The notes under the pieces were generated by a model, which ran no database searches, was not told where the DNA came from, and was given only the letters and a program-made list of their open reading frames with translations. The position numbers and the translations under genes were made by a program. A stretch of DNA of 10,637 nucleotides from Clostridiales bacterium (GTDB taxonomy: Bacteria > Bacillota > Clostridia > Lachnospirales > Lachnospiraceae), in NCBI GenBank assembly GCA_019423835.1, contig JAHZAR010000018.1:1-10637 (forward strand), read 5' to 3'. Of the stretch, positions 1-6,567 are shown piece by piece (positions within the stretch are counted from its first letter, which is position 1; each line of letters opens with the position of its first letter).

Positions 1-439
1 ACCCCATGGACGCAGCTTTTTCCTCACCGGCTTTGAGAAGACGGCGCATCAGCCCGTTTCCGGTATAGGCCCTGCTGACAACAACCGTCTCCATGTGGGC
101 CACAAGGGGGAGATCCAGGGCAGACAGGTGAAGGGAAGTTCCCAGATTATCCTGATCCAGTCCCGGAAAGCGGACGAGAAGGAAGGCTGCAATGCGGCCC
201 TGTGCTGAGCTGGAATCAGCAGCATTCCGGCATAGGGAGCCGTGTGCCTGCAGCGGATGCTCCCCTTCTTTGCAGACGGCTTTCAGGATAAATCCCTGCT
301 GCTCCATGTGGCGTTCAATAAATTCCCGGGTATCCGGGCAGAACCACTCCTTTTTGGCGACGGATTCTGCCCCCTCGTTCATGAGCCGGCAGATATCGGG
401 GCTGTCTGACAGGACAGCAGGCAGGATGGAAAAAGTCAT
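1..439 (-). CDS. GNAT-family N-acetyltransferase, 3' end cut off by the window
   Basis: This open reading frame starts at an ATG (439-437) and runs off the left edge after 146 codons without a stop. Residues 116-135 read METVVVSRAYTGNGLMRRLL, which fits GNAT motif A: a hydrophobic beta strand, then an R/Q-x-x-G-x-G/A-like loop (here R123, T126, G127, G129) that binds the pyrophosphate of acetyl-CoA, then the start of a helix. The N-terminal part (ILPAVLSDSPDICRLMNEGA) looks like the usual first strand and helix of the fold. A purine-rich GAAAGAGAGG stretch upstream may serve as ribosome binding site. The substrate cannot be told from sequence. The protein could modify a small molecule, an antibiotic or a protein terminus. 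Nothing links it to the polysaccharide genes, and it is divergent from the recombinase gene. Confidence 0.75.
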   Translation of the reverse strand, partial: MTFSILPAVLSDSPDICRLMNEGAESVAKKEWFCPDTREFIERHMEQQGFILKAVCKEGEHPLQAHGSLCRNAADSSSAQGRIAAFLLVRFPGLDQDNLGTSLHLSALDLPLVAHMETVVVSRAYTGNGLMRRLLKAGEEKAASMG

Positions 440-455
440 AAAGGCCTCTCTTTCC

Positions 456-478
456 GGAATCCTCTCCACGAGGATTCC
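456..478. repeat. Perfect 9-bp inverted repeat just upstream of the GNAT gene
   Basis: GGAATCCTC (456-464) and GAGGATTCC (470-478) form a perfect 9-bp stem around a 5-nt loop. It sits 17 bp before the GNAT start codon. Read on the plus strand it is followed by TTTCTGTTTTT, so it resembles an intrinsic terminator in that direction. Read on the minus strand it would lie in the 5' leader of the GNAT mRNA. It could therefore block plus-strand transcription entering from the left, be a leader structure, or be an operator. The symmetry is seen directly; the role is not known. Confidence 0.5.
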
Positions 479-582
479 TTTCTGTTTTTGTAATGGAGTT
501 TGCTGTTTTGCAGTGCCCACGTGCCTGTGTTTATCAGCTTCCTGCAGAACTATTTTTGCGGAAACAGGGCATCATCTGGGGA

Positions 583-608
583 CTGTACTATTAAAAAGTT
601 TAATACAG
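583..608. repeat. AT-rich interrupted inverted repeat between the GNAT and recombinase genes
   Basis: TATTAAA (589-595) and TTTAATA (599-605) are perfect arms around AAG. Allowing a 3-nt bulge, the symmetry extends to CTGTA...TACAG. The rest of the 328-bp gap between the two divergent genes (440-767) shows no convincing coding sequence. The stretch could hold divergent promoters, an operator, or a site acted on by the neighbouring recombinase. I cannot decide between these from one copy. Confidence 0.35.
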
Positions 609-767
609 AACAGGAAAAAAGAAAAGTGAAATGCAGATATGTCCCAAAAGAAATTTCAGGAGACATCCGGCCTCCGGAAGATAAAGATTACAGGTATCTG
701 GAAAAGAGCTCCTTTGCTAAGATAGATATCGTCATAAAATGGATAATAATGGTAAAGGAGAAGGTAC

Positions 768-1775
768 ATGAACCGACAGACAGAAATACGGACAGCAGAG
801 GAGTGTGGCAGAGGAGAGAGTCAGGATATGACGGTGGAATCCCTCTGCGAAATATGGGAGGATTCTGTCAGAAGCAGTGTAAAGCCCAGCACCTATGCCT
901 GTTACCTGACGCTGATTGAAAAGCACATTCAGGCTGAGCTTGGAAGCATATCAGCCGGGGAGCTGACGAACAGGATGATCCTGGAATTTGTGAGAAAGAA
1001 ACAAAGGCAGGGCCTCTCGGCAGGAACTGTCAGGCTGCTTCTTTTTTTGATGAAACGTATTGTTCAGGCGGGAAAGGAGAGGGGAGTATGGCCGGCAGAG
1101 GAGCTCAGTTTCCGGCAGCCGAGGCAGCTTTCAGAGCGCAAGAGCATGATGGAATGGGAAGATTTCCATAAAATTCTGGGGCATCTTCTGCACTCCAGAA
1201 GGAGCTTTGATCTGGGGCTTCTGATTTCTCTGAGCACTGGAATCCGGGTGGGGGAGCTGTGCGGTATAAAATGGGGGGATCTTGACCTGAAGGCAGGGAT
1301 TCTGCGAGTCAGAAGAACCGTTTCCAGGATACGCAACGTGGATGCTAAGGAGCAGGAAAAGCTGTCTGCAGAGAAGCAGCGCAAGACGATCGTACAGATC
1401 GGGCCCCCTAAGACAGAAACCTCTGTGCGCGATATTCCGCTTCCGCAGTTCCTTGTGGAGCGGCTGAGGGAACGGCATGAGGAGCGCAGATTTTCCTCCC
1501 AGGCCTATGTTCTGACAGGAAGTGTGCGGTTTATGGAGCCGAGAGGAGTTCAGAGGAGATTTAAAAATCTTTTGAAGAAATGCGGAATTGAGCCTGTCAA
1601 TATCCACTCCCTCAGGCACTCGTTTGCCTCGAAGTGGATTGAAAACGGGTTTGACAGCAAGGCGTTATCTGAAATTCTGGGACACTCCTCTGTGAAAATA
1701 ACCATGGATATCTATGTTCACAGCAGCATGAGACAGAAGAAAAGCTATATGGATCGTGTCATGGACGGACTATAA
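768..1775 (+). CDS. Tyrosine-type site-specific recombinase/integrase
   Basis: The 335-residue protein has a complete tyrosine-recombinase catalytic set. R160 lies in STGIRVGELCGIKW, K215 in GPPKTETSVRDIPL, H280 and R283 in NIHSLRHSFAS, H306 in EILGHSSVKIT and the nucleophile Y316 in MDIYVHSS. Residues about 20-105 form the helical SAM-like core-binding domain, and about 125-335 the catalytic domain. Enzymes of this family break and rejoin DNA through a 3'-phosphotyrosyl intermediate to integrate, excise or invert segments. The start is supported by AAAGGAG (754-760), 7 nt before ATG. No excisionase, phage structural gene or conjugation gene lies nearby, and no duplicated attachment core was found. 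The gene may therefore be a stand-alone invertase-type recombinase or a relic of a mobile element. It sits directly upstream of, and in the same direction as, the Wzz-like gene, but 121 bp and a separate promoter divide them. The recombinase family is certain; the substrate is unknown. Confidence 0.93.
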   Translation: MNRQTEIRTAEECGRGESQDMTVESLCEIWEDSVRSSVKPSTYACYLTLIEKHIQAELGSISAGELTNRMILEFVRKKQRQGLSAGTVRLLLFLMKRIVQAGKERGVWPAEELSFRQPRQLSERKSMMEWEDFHKILGHLLHSRRSFDLGLLISLSTGIRVGELCGIKWGDLDLKAGILRVRRTVSRIRNVDAKEQEKLSAEKQRKTIVQIGPPKTETSVRDIPLPQFLVERLRERHEERRFSSQAYVLTGSVRFMEPRGVQRRFKNLLKKCGIEPVNIHSLRHSFASKWIENGFDSKALSEILGHSSVKITMDIYVHSSMRQKKSYMDRVMDGL

Positions 1776-1833
1776 AATATCTCTGCATCCGGAAACGAGA
1801 AGATTCTTTAAAAATATATTAAGGGATTTATAA

Positions 1834-1862
1834 TTGATAAAATATTTTCTCTGTGATAAGAT
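1834..1862 (+). promoter_or_regulatory. Sigma-A-type promoter for the Wzz-like gene
   Basis: TTGATA (1834-1839) and TAAGAT (1857-1862) are separated by exactly 17 bp in a very AT-rich stretch. Transcription would start near 1869 and leave a leader of about 28 nt before the ATG at 1897. The spacer begins within a 10-bp palindrome, AAAATATTTT (1839-1848), a possible binding site. The reading frame of the downstream gene can be extended back to a TTG inside the -35 box, which argues against that start. No clear terminator for the recombinase precedes the promoter. Confidence 0.6.
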
Positions 1863-1896
1863 GGATAACATAGCATGTACAATGAGGAGGTTTACC

Positions 1897-3342
1897 ATGG
1901 ATTCCTATCAGAATTATGAACAGGAAATTGATCTGAAGGATTTGATGTTCGCCGTACTCCGCAGATGGCGGTCTATTATCCTGGTTGGGATCATTTTCGC
2001 CCTTCTTCTTGGAGGTTTTAAAGCTTTCAGGGGCTTGGGACAGATGAAGGATGCAGAGTACGTAGCGTCGAAACAGCAGGAATATGACAACAGTATGGAT
2101 CAGTACGAAATGTCAAAGGAACGCCTGGAAAAGGAAATTGAGAATATCAAGGTGAGTCTGGAAAGCCAGAATGATTATATGGAAAATTCTGTGCTGATGA
2201 ATATTAACCCATATGACGAATATACCACATCTGCCTCTTTTTATGTGGCTACCGACTACCAGATTATGCCCGGCATGGCTTACCAGAACCCCAATACAGC
2301 TTCCAGTATCATGGCTGCCTATATGTCTATGATTCAGAACGGAGAACTGTACAATACTGTGCTGAAGAGAATGGATCCCGGTTTGGATCTGCGCTATCTG
2401 CAGGAGCTGGTGACCGTAGAGCCTGATTATGACAACAATATGTTTCATGTCCGCGTAATCAGCAATACAGAGGAGGGAGCAGAGGAGATTATGTCCCTTC
2501 TCATGGAGTCTCTGAGCGAGTACCAGGCCGCGATTACACAGAAGATCGGTCCTCATCTGCTTAATGTGATTCAGGATACACAGGTTCCAGGGCCGTCGGC
2601 AGCCCCCGGTTCCGGTGAGACGAACAAAACACCGGAGGTATACACTACGGTGGATCTGGAGCTTGAGAAAAAGCAGCAGGATCAGTCTGCCAGAACACAG
2701 ACGCTGAACCAGAGCCTCACAGATAAGACAAAGGAGCTGAATGAGCTGAAGGAGCCGGCCAATACGCTTCCCAGCACAGGAAGCACTCTGAAATCGTCTG
2801 TGAAATATGGGGTGCTCGGAGGAGTACTGGGTGTATTTTTAGCCGTATTTTTTATCTGTGTAGCATTTCTGATGAGTGATAAGCTGGTAAATGAAAGAGA
2901 GCTTCGCCGCCGTTATGGCCTTATGGTGCTCGGTGTATTTGACAGTGGGGAGAAAAAACGCCTGTTTGCCTCTGCAGACAGATTTTTAGACCGTCTGGAG
3001 GGAACGTCGGCCAGAAAGATGAGCAGTGCGCAGGTCTGCAGCGTGGTAGCGGCCAATGTGATGAACTATGTGGGAGAGGCGAAACAAATCCTGCTTGTCA
3101 CCTCCACAGGCACAGAAGCACTGGATACAGTGAATGGAGAGCTGTCAGCTGCCCTCCCGTCCCTGACTCTGATCTCCGGAGGAAATCTGGACAGGGAGGC
3201 GGATGCGATCAGAAAAGCTGCCTCCTGCGATGCAGTGATCCTGGTGGAAAAGAGAAAGGCATCCTCCTTCACGGGGATCGAGAGAGAGCTTGAGATTGTG
3301 AAGAGCCTTGACAAAAAGATTTTAGGCTGCATTGTTCTCTAA
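1897..3342 (+). CDS. Wzz-like chain-length protein with a degenerate BY-kinase-like C-terminal domain
   Basis: This 481-residue membrane protein probably helps set polysaccharide chain length or export. Residues 1-25 (with EIDLKDLMFAVLRRWRSI) match the cytoplasmic entry of Wzz/CpsC-type proteins. TM1 is about 26-42. Residues 45-300 are extracytoplasmic, with coiled-coil segments near 55-95 and 255-287 and a Pro/Ser-rich linker (230-245). TM2 is about 303-326. Residues 327-481 resemble a bacterial tyrosine-kinase (CpsD/Wzc) domain: ILLVTSTGTEALDTVNGELS (398-417) aligns with the Walker A strand and loop, and CDAVILVEKRKA (444-455) with a late core strand. However, the glycine-lysine-serine/threonine P-loop, the Walker A' aspartates and a C-terminal tyrosine cluster are all missing, so the domain is probably not catalytic. 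The ATG at 1897 was chosen because GAGGAGG (1884-1890) lies 6 nt upstream. Firmicutes usually keep Wzz and kinase as separate genes, so this fused pseudokinase form is unusual. Confidence 0.8.
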   Translation: MDSYQNYEQEIDLKDLMFAVLRRWRSIILVGIIFALLLGGFKAFRGLGQMKDAEYVASKQQEYDNSMDQYEMSKERLEKEIENIKVSLESQNDYMENSVLMNINPYDEYTTSASFYVATDYQIMPGMAYQNPNTASSIMAAYMSMIQNGELYNTVLKRMDPGLDLRYLQELVTVEPDYDNNMFHVRVISNTEEGAEEIMSLLMESLSEYQAAITQKIGPHLLNVIQDTQVPGPSAAPGSGETNKTPEVYTTVDLELEKKQQDQSARTQTLNQSLTDKTKELNELKEPANTLPSTGSTLKSSVKYGVLGGVLGVFLAVFFICVAFLMSDKLVNERELRRRYGLMVLGVFDSGEKKRLFASADRFLDRLEGTSARKMSSAQVCSVVAANVMNYVGEAKQILLVTSTGTEALDTVNGELSAALPSLTLISGGNLDREADAIRKAASCDAVILVEKRKASSFTGIERELEIVKSLDKKILGCIVL

Positions 3343-3389
3343 AATCTGTTGTCTTCTAAAATCCCGCAGAATTCTGCAAACGGTGAGAA

Positions 3390-3422
3390 GGGAAGGCGCA
3401 GCCTTCCCTGTCTGCAGCAGAC
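3390..3422 (+). terminator. Two tandem hairpins after the Wzz-like gene, possible weak terminator
   Basis: GGGAAGGC (3390-3397) pairs perfectly with GCCTTCCC (3401-3408) across a 3-nt loop. Right after it GTCTG (3410-3414) pairs with CAGAC (3418-3422). They lie 48 bp past the Wzz-like stop codon. There is no U-run after either stem, so this is at best a weak or factor-dependent terminator, or a processing or stability element. Confidence 0.35.
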
Positions 3423-3700
3423 TGTCAGGAAAGTATCCGCCAGAAGAAGTTTTCGGCATACCGCAGTCCCGATGCTGAGGAGCGTGCAGGTACAGAAAAT
3501 TTTCAACGGCGGATTCTTTCTATTTGGGGAACAGTTCAGAAGTGAAGATAAGAGGGATATTATCCAAATATTGTCAATGTATCTGAGGGAAATCAGATTA
3601 ATCAGGTGATGTGTCGAAAATTGCGTCCGAATTTACTTCCATTTTAAGGGAAAATAGGCTATAACAGGAGTAGCAATCGCGAAAAACAGGAGGATTAGGG
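3423..3700. other. Non-coding gap between the Wzz-like gene and the small coiled-coil gene
   Basis: I see no credible gene here; the open frame in this stretch has neither a ribosome binding site nor family-like composition. The right part becomes AT-rich and probably carries the promoter of the small coiled-coil gene. One weak candidate is TTCCAT (3639-3644) paired with TATAAC at the start of the 3661 line, with an 18-bp spacer. I would not rely on it. Confidence 0.3.
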
Positions 3701-3853
3701 ATGGATGCGGCAACACAAACGGAGAAGCTGATAAGAGAAGTGGAAAGGCTGAGAGGTGAGAATGAAATTCTTCTTAAAACAGTGCTGCAGATGAAACAGA
3801 CACTGGACAGACTGATTGTAAAATATATAGAGAACGGAAAGCAGAAAGCGTGA
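3701..3853 (+). CDS. Small (50-residue) coiled-coil protein
   Basis: The reading frame starts at an ATG with a textbook AGGAGG (3688-3693) 7 nt upstream and encodes 50 residues ending in TGA. Almost the whole protein is a predicted amphipathic helix. From about residue 8 to 43 hydrophobic residues recur at heptad-like spacing (segments EKLIREVERLRGENEILLKT and LQMKQTLDRLIVKYI), as in short parallel coiled coils. There is no signal peptide or membrane segment, so it is probably cytoplasmic. The segment EVERLRGENEILLKTVLQM resembles EVERLRDDNKKLNDTVTWM at the C-terminus of the convergent zinc-ribbon protein (4026-4424), which suggests that the two could share ancestry or pair. I do not recognise a named family. 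The strong ribosome binding site and heptad pattern make it a likely real gene despite its size. Confidence 0.7.
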   Translation: MDAATQTEKLIREVERLRGENEILLKTVLQMKQTLDRLIVKYIENGKQKA

Positions 3854-3871
3854 GAAAAAGAAGCTTATGGT

Positions 3872-3888
3872 GCAGAACAGAATTCTGC
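3872..3888 (+). other. Short hairpin after the small coiled-coil gene
   Basis: GCAGAA (3872-3877) and TTCTGC (3883-3888) pair around CAGAA, 18 nt past the stop codon. No U-run follows, so it is not an intrinsic terminator. It may stabilise the 3' end produced at the terminator further down. Confidence 0.3.
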
Positions 3889-3928
3889 CACACAAACTTG
3901 GAGATTACGATACGAAGAAGGAAAAAAA

Positions 3929-3990
3929 CCGGCATCGGCTGTTAGAGAGTAAACAGAAGACTCAGACAGGCGTCTGCCGGATATTTTTTT
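3929..3990. terminator. Bidirectional terminator between convergent genes
   Basis: CCGGCA (3929-3934) and TGCCGG (3975-3980) are complementary. The outer flanks are an A-run on the left (3922-3928) and ATATTTTTTT (3981-3990) on the right, so each strand reads stem then U-run. The 40-nt apical part can fold further: CTGTT/AACAG, and CAGAC/GTCTG, the latter competing with the main stem. Its position between the plus-strand coiled-coil gene and the minus-strand zinc-ribbon gene fits a shared terminator. The long loop makes the exact fold uncertain. Confidence 0.6.
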
Positions 3991-4025
3991 GTCTGAAAAG
4001 GGCTGACGGCAGGCAGCAGATAACA

Positions 4026-4424
4026 TCAGGTCAGCTTTTTGCTCTTCATTGTCAGATCCCAGATAGTGGCGTGCATCCAGGTGACAGTATCATTCAGCTT
4101 CTTGTTGTCGTCGCGCAGACGTTCCACCTCCTGCTTCAGTTCCCGGATCTGAACTGCCTGTCTCGCAATAACTGCGCGGCTGTTAAAATGTTTTTCAGGT
4201 TCGGTGATCCTCTGGACAACGGAGCAGTTTGGCATCGCATCGCCCAGAATCTGGCTTCCGATTAACTCATCACGCATTTCATAGTCCAGATTCATAAAAT
4301 TTTGATAGGTCATGGGGAGCTTTGTCATGGAAGCGCTGCACTTGGGGCAGACTGCATTTTTGGGCAGCTGGTAGTAGGCATAATAGCCGCACTGTGAACA
4401 GTAGAAAACCGTTAATTCTCTCAT
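4026..4424 (-). CDS. Zinc-ribbon protein with C-terminal coiled coil
   Basis: The 132-residue protein starts with FYCSQCGYY and AVCPKCSAS. The four cysteines C9, C12, C26 and C29 form a CxxC-13-CxxC zinc ribbon of rubredoxin/DNA- or protein-binding type. Residues 32-85 are a mixed middle segment without a motif I recognise (contains MTYQNFMNLDYEMRDEL). Residues about 88-115 form a charged coiled coil (IRELKQEVERLRDDNKKLND), followed by a basic tail. The start at 4424 was chosen because AGGAGGG lies 5 nt upstream; an upstream in-frame ATG (4475) has no such site and would add non-conserved-looking sequence. The protein has no signal peptide and is probably cytoplasmic. Its coiled coil resembles that of the small protein encoded head-on at 3701-3853. 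The function is unknown; a regulatory or adaptor role is only a guess. Confidence 0.75.
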   Translation of the reverse strand: MRELTVFYCSQCGYYAYYQLPKNAVCPKCSASMTKLPMTYQNFMNLDYEMRDELIGSQILGDAMPNCSVVQRITEPEKHFNSRAVIARQAVQIRELKQEVERLRDDNKKLNDTVTWMHATIWDLTMKSKKLT

Positions 4425-4688
4425 ATATCCCTCCTGATATTCCTTTGAGCGCCTTTGAAAACTGTATCCTGCCACCCGCTGTAAAGAGATATGGCAGAGA
4501 ACAGGGGTGAGCCAGCCTTCAGATACACTTTAGCCGTCCCTATAAAAAACGACAGAAACGGCTGAAATATGACTGAAAAACCAAAAAAATATAAACTTGA
4601 CGCATTCTCTCTGCGGCAGCAGCTGAATTTGATTCTTTCAGGAGGTTTCCCGGGATGCGAAATTCAATATCCGTTCGGCAGCAATCTG
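4425..4688. other. Non-coding gap upstream of the zinc-ribbon gene
   Basis: I see no convincing gene. The stretch should hold the minus-strand promoter of the zinc-ribbon gene, since a terminator-like structure lies upstream of it, but no pair of -35/-10 boxes with good spacing stands out. AT-rich candidate DNA lies around 4540-4600. On the plus strand AGGAGG (4640-4645) precedes an ATG at 4655 that opens a 57-codon frame; it is discussed among the rejected items. Confidence 0.3.
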
Positions 4689-4816
4689 AAAAAGCGGCCC
4701 CGGCAAAGAGCAAGAAAGGACAGAAGGATATAGGCCTTCTGCTGCTTCCACGAGGCACTCTCTGCCGGGAAATGGCCGCAAAGCAGGAGAGGCGCTGCCG
4801 TGGCAGCCCTCTCCTG
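4689..4816 (-). terminator. Hairpin-rich 3' region and terminator of the cell-wall-binding gene
   Basis: Read on the minus strand, two structures follow the stop codon of the repeat protein. First is a 14-bp stem with one bulge: CAGGAGAGG+GCTGC (4784-4798) against GCAGC+CCTCTCCTG (4803-4816). Second is a longer arm in which GCGGCC (4694-4699), CCGGCA (4700-4705) and AGAG (4707-4710) pair with GGCCGC (4774-4779), TGCCGG (4763-4768) and CTCT (4759-4762). Its tip carries an inner CAGAAGG/CCTTCTG hairpin (4721-4741). The A-run 4689-4693 gives TTTTT after the second arm on the minus strand, as in an intrinsic terminator. Confidence 0.55.
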
Positions 4817-4838
4817 TTGAACGGATGACTTATATATT

Positions 4839-6203
4839 TTACTGGATGATTCCTTCTGTGTCAACTGTCCATACAGTATCGTTGGAATCTTTGTAGTCCC
4901 TGAAGCCCTTTCCAAGCTCTGGCTTTGCATCAGAGGTGGAAGAGGAGGAGGATTTCTGGATCGTACCGCTGGTGTTTACCAGGTAAGTCTTGTCTCCTGC
5001 CTGAACCGGTTCGTAGCGAAGCTCTGGATCTGCTTTTTTCATAAGACCGTCTGCATAGACACGGTTGTCCTTCTCTCCAGTATAGCCCTGTCCCTTTTTG
5101 GAACCGCTCGGATAGAAGTACCAAATCTGGTTTTCCTCCAGATCCTCATCGTAAATCGTCTGCTTGCCTGTCTTCATGATACCGTCATCGCCGAAGTAGT
5201 AATTCGCCTCTGTGCCGTCCTTGGTGGTGAGCTTCTGAAGACCCGTCTGCATTTCTCCCTTCTCATTAAAGGCGTAGCGCTCGGAATTGATATTGAAGAG
5301 CTCTAACCCTTCTGTCTCAGAGTAGTAAGGCTTTCCGTTTTTAAAATAGAAGTAGTATTCCTCACCCTCCTCGCTGATGCCTTCCGCACCCTCGATGACG
5401 TACCATCCGGAGGCCCGTTTTCCGCCCTGCTCTTCATCGTAGTATCGATAGTCAGCCAGAGGGTTCACAGCAGAGCTGCCGCCCTCCTCTCCGGCAGAAG
5501 AGCCGTTTACCGTATCTGACACCTGTACCAAGCCTGTCTGCATCCGGCCGTCTTTAAAAGTGTAGTAGGAGCCGTTGATTTTTCTGTCAACCTGGTTCTT
5601 TACGAGCTTTCCGTCTTCGTCAAAGTAGCACCAGATGCCCTCGTCGTCGGTGTCCTCTGTGATGTCCTCCAGAAGAATCCAGCCTGTTTTTCTTGCTCCG
5701 TCATTCTCAGCGCCCAGATAGTAGGTGTTGCCGTTCAGCTCAAGAAGACCTGTCTGCATGATGCCGTCTCCGTCAAAGTAATACCAGTTATTATTGACAG
5801 ACATCCATCTGGAGGTCACAATCTTTCCGTTTTTGTCAAAGTAGTTCCACTCTGTATCAGGGGCAGAGTCAGGGGAATCATAGGTTTCCTCTCCCTCAGG
5901 GGATACCCATTTATTTTTAACCATCTTTCCATCGCCGTCTACATAGTATTCATCCACTCTCTCGTTGACGGTCACATCGCCGTCGTCGTTGAGATAATAC
6001 CAGTCATTTCCTCGCTTTTTCCAGGTATTGGACTCCATATATCCGTCCTCATCGTAGTAGTGCCAGCCCCCATCTTCTTCAACCCATCCGTTTTCAGCAG
6101 CGTAGGCTTCCATTAAAAAGCTGCTTCTCATCACATTGGGCGCTGACACGGCCATCATGGCAGCGGCAGATAACACAGCGATCACTCTGGTTGTTTTTTT
6201 CAT
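4839..6203 (-). CDS. Secreted protein made of cell-wall-binding repeats
   Basis: The 454-residue protein begins with a signal peptide: KK near the N-terminus, a hydrophobic stretch (VIAVLSAAAMMAVSA), and a likely cleavage after AYA near residue 35. The rest is a chain of about 14 degenerate repeats of roughly 20 residues with aromatic pairs followed by a turn and Gly, for example GGWHYYDEDGYM, NDWYYLNDDGDV, NNWYYFDGDGIMQTGL and ANYYFGDDGIMKTGK. This is the pattern of CW_binding_1/choline-binding modules, which attach proteins to choline or teichoic-acid-type wall polymers. No catalytic domain, LPXTG motif or second membrane segment is visible. The chain is very acidic, with a Ser-rich stretch near residues 413-421. 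The start at 6203 was chosen because AAGGAGAG lies just upstream and the signal peptide begins there. Its role may be wall attachment or adhesion. It appears to be a single-gene unit with its own promoter and terminator. Confidence 0.88.
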   Translation of the reverse strand: MKKTTRVIAVLSAAAMMAVSAPNVMRSSFLMEAYAAENGWVEEDGGWHYYDEDGYMESNTWKKRGNDWYYLNDDGDVTVNERVDEYYVDGDGKMVKNKWVSPEGEETYDSPDSAPDTEWNYFDKNGKIVTSRWMSVNNNWYYFDGDGIMQTGLLELNGNTYYLGAENDGARKTGWILLEDITEDTDDEGIWCYFDEDGKLVKNQVDRKINGSYYTFKDGRMQTGLVQVSDTVNGSSAGEEGGSSAVNPLADYRYYDEEQGGKRASGWYVIEGAEGISEEGEEYYFYFKNGKPYYSETEGLELFNINSERYAFNEKGEMQTGLQKLTTKDGTEANYYFGDDGIMKTGKQTIYDEDLEENQIWYFYPSGSKKGQGYTGEKDNRVYADGLMKKADPELRYEPVQAGDKTYLVNTSGTIQKSSSSSTSDAKPELGKGFRDYKDSNDTVWTVDTEGIIQ

Positions 6204-6267
6204 TGAACAATCTCTCCTTTTTCGTGAATGGTGTTTTGTGAAAATCCATCGTTGCATTACGGTGCTT

Positions 6268-6296
6268 ATTATAGCGTGCCGTTTCCGGCTTTGAAA
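6268..6296 (-). promoter_or_regulatory. Promoter for the cell-wall-binding protein gene
   Basis: On the minus strand a perfect TATAAT (complement of 6268-6273) follows a TTTCAA -35-like box (complement of 6291-6296) with a 17-bp spacer. The spacer contains the small dyad GCCG-GAAA-CGGC, a possible operator. The predicted leader is about 58 nt. The -10 is convincing and the -35 is weak, so an activator may be involved. Confidence 0.55.
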
Positions 6297-6567
6297 GTGC
6301 AGGTTGCTGGAAGGAATGGAAGGTGAGGGAAGCAATAGGCGGACAGTGGCAGAAGGCGGGCAGCCGAACTGGAAAGAGTTCACGGAGAGAAAAGAAACCT
6401 GCCGTGGAAAAAAGTCCGGAAAACAGGGATTTCCGGGAAGAAGGCCGGAAGGATAGGGGTCAGGGGCACAGGAAGCAGAGGGAGAATATGGCAGACAGAA
6501 AAATGAGAAGGATTCCTGAAGAGAAAGGAAAAATGAGACAGACTGGCCGGAGAAGGCAGATAAAACA
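6297..6567. other. Purine-rich non-coding gap with a minus-strand terminator-like hairpin
   Basis: No credible gene is visible in this stretch. The plus strand is markedly rich in G and A from about 6308 to 6567. Within it CCGGAAA (6416-6422) and TTTCCGG (6430-6436) form a 7-bp stem. On the minus strand this is followed by ACTTTTTT (complement of 6408-6415), a second intrinsic-terminator-like site downstream of the aldolase operon. It would also shield the wall-protein promoter from read-through. Confidence 0.4.

Noticed and set aside
593..605. The 13-mer AAAAAGTTTAATA also occurs at 9963-9975 on the same strand, suggesting recombination sites
   Set aside because: A match of this length in AT-rich promoter DNA is expected by chance in about 10 kb, and the flanks do not match.
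1834..1896. An earlier TTG start giving the Wzz-like protein 21 extra residues
   Set aside because: The TTG lies within the likely -35 box and has no ribosome binding site, whereas the ATG at 1897 has GAGGAGG at ideal spacing and gives the usual family N-terminus.
3349..3609. An 86-codon plus-strand frame after the Wzz-like gene
   Set aside because: It starts at a non-ATG codon with no ribosome binding site, spans two hairpins, and gives a protein without recognisable features.
4655..4828. A 57-codon plus-strand frame with AGGAGG 9 nt upstream
   Set aside because: Its sequence coincides with the inverted repeats of the wall-protein terminator, and the translation is basic, low in complexity and family-less. 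The ribosome-binding-like motif is probably chance, but a leaderless or small-protein gene cannot be fully excluded.
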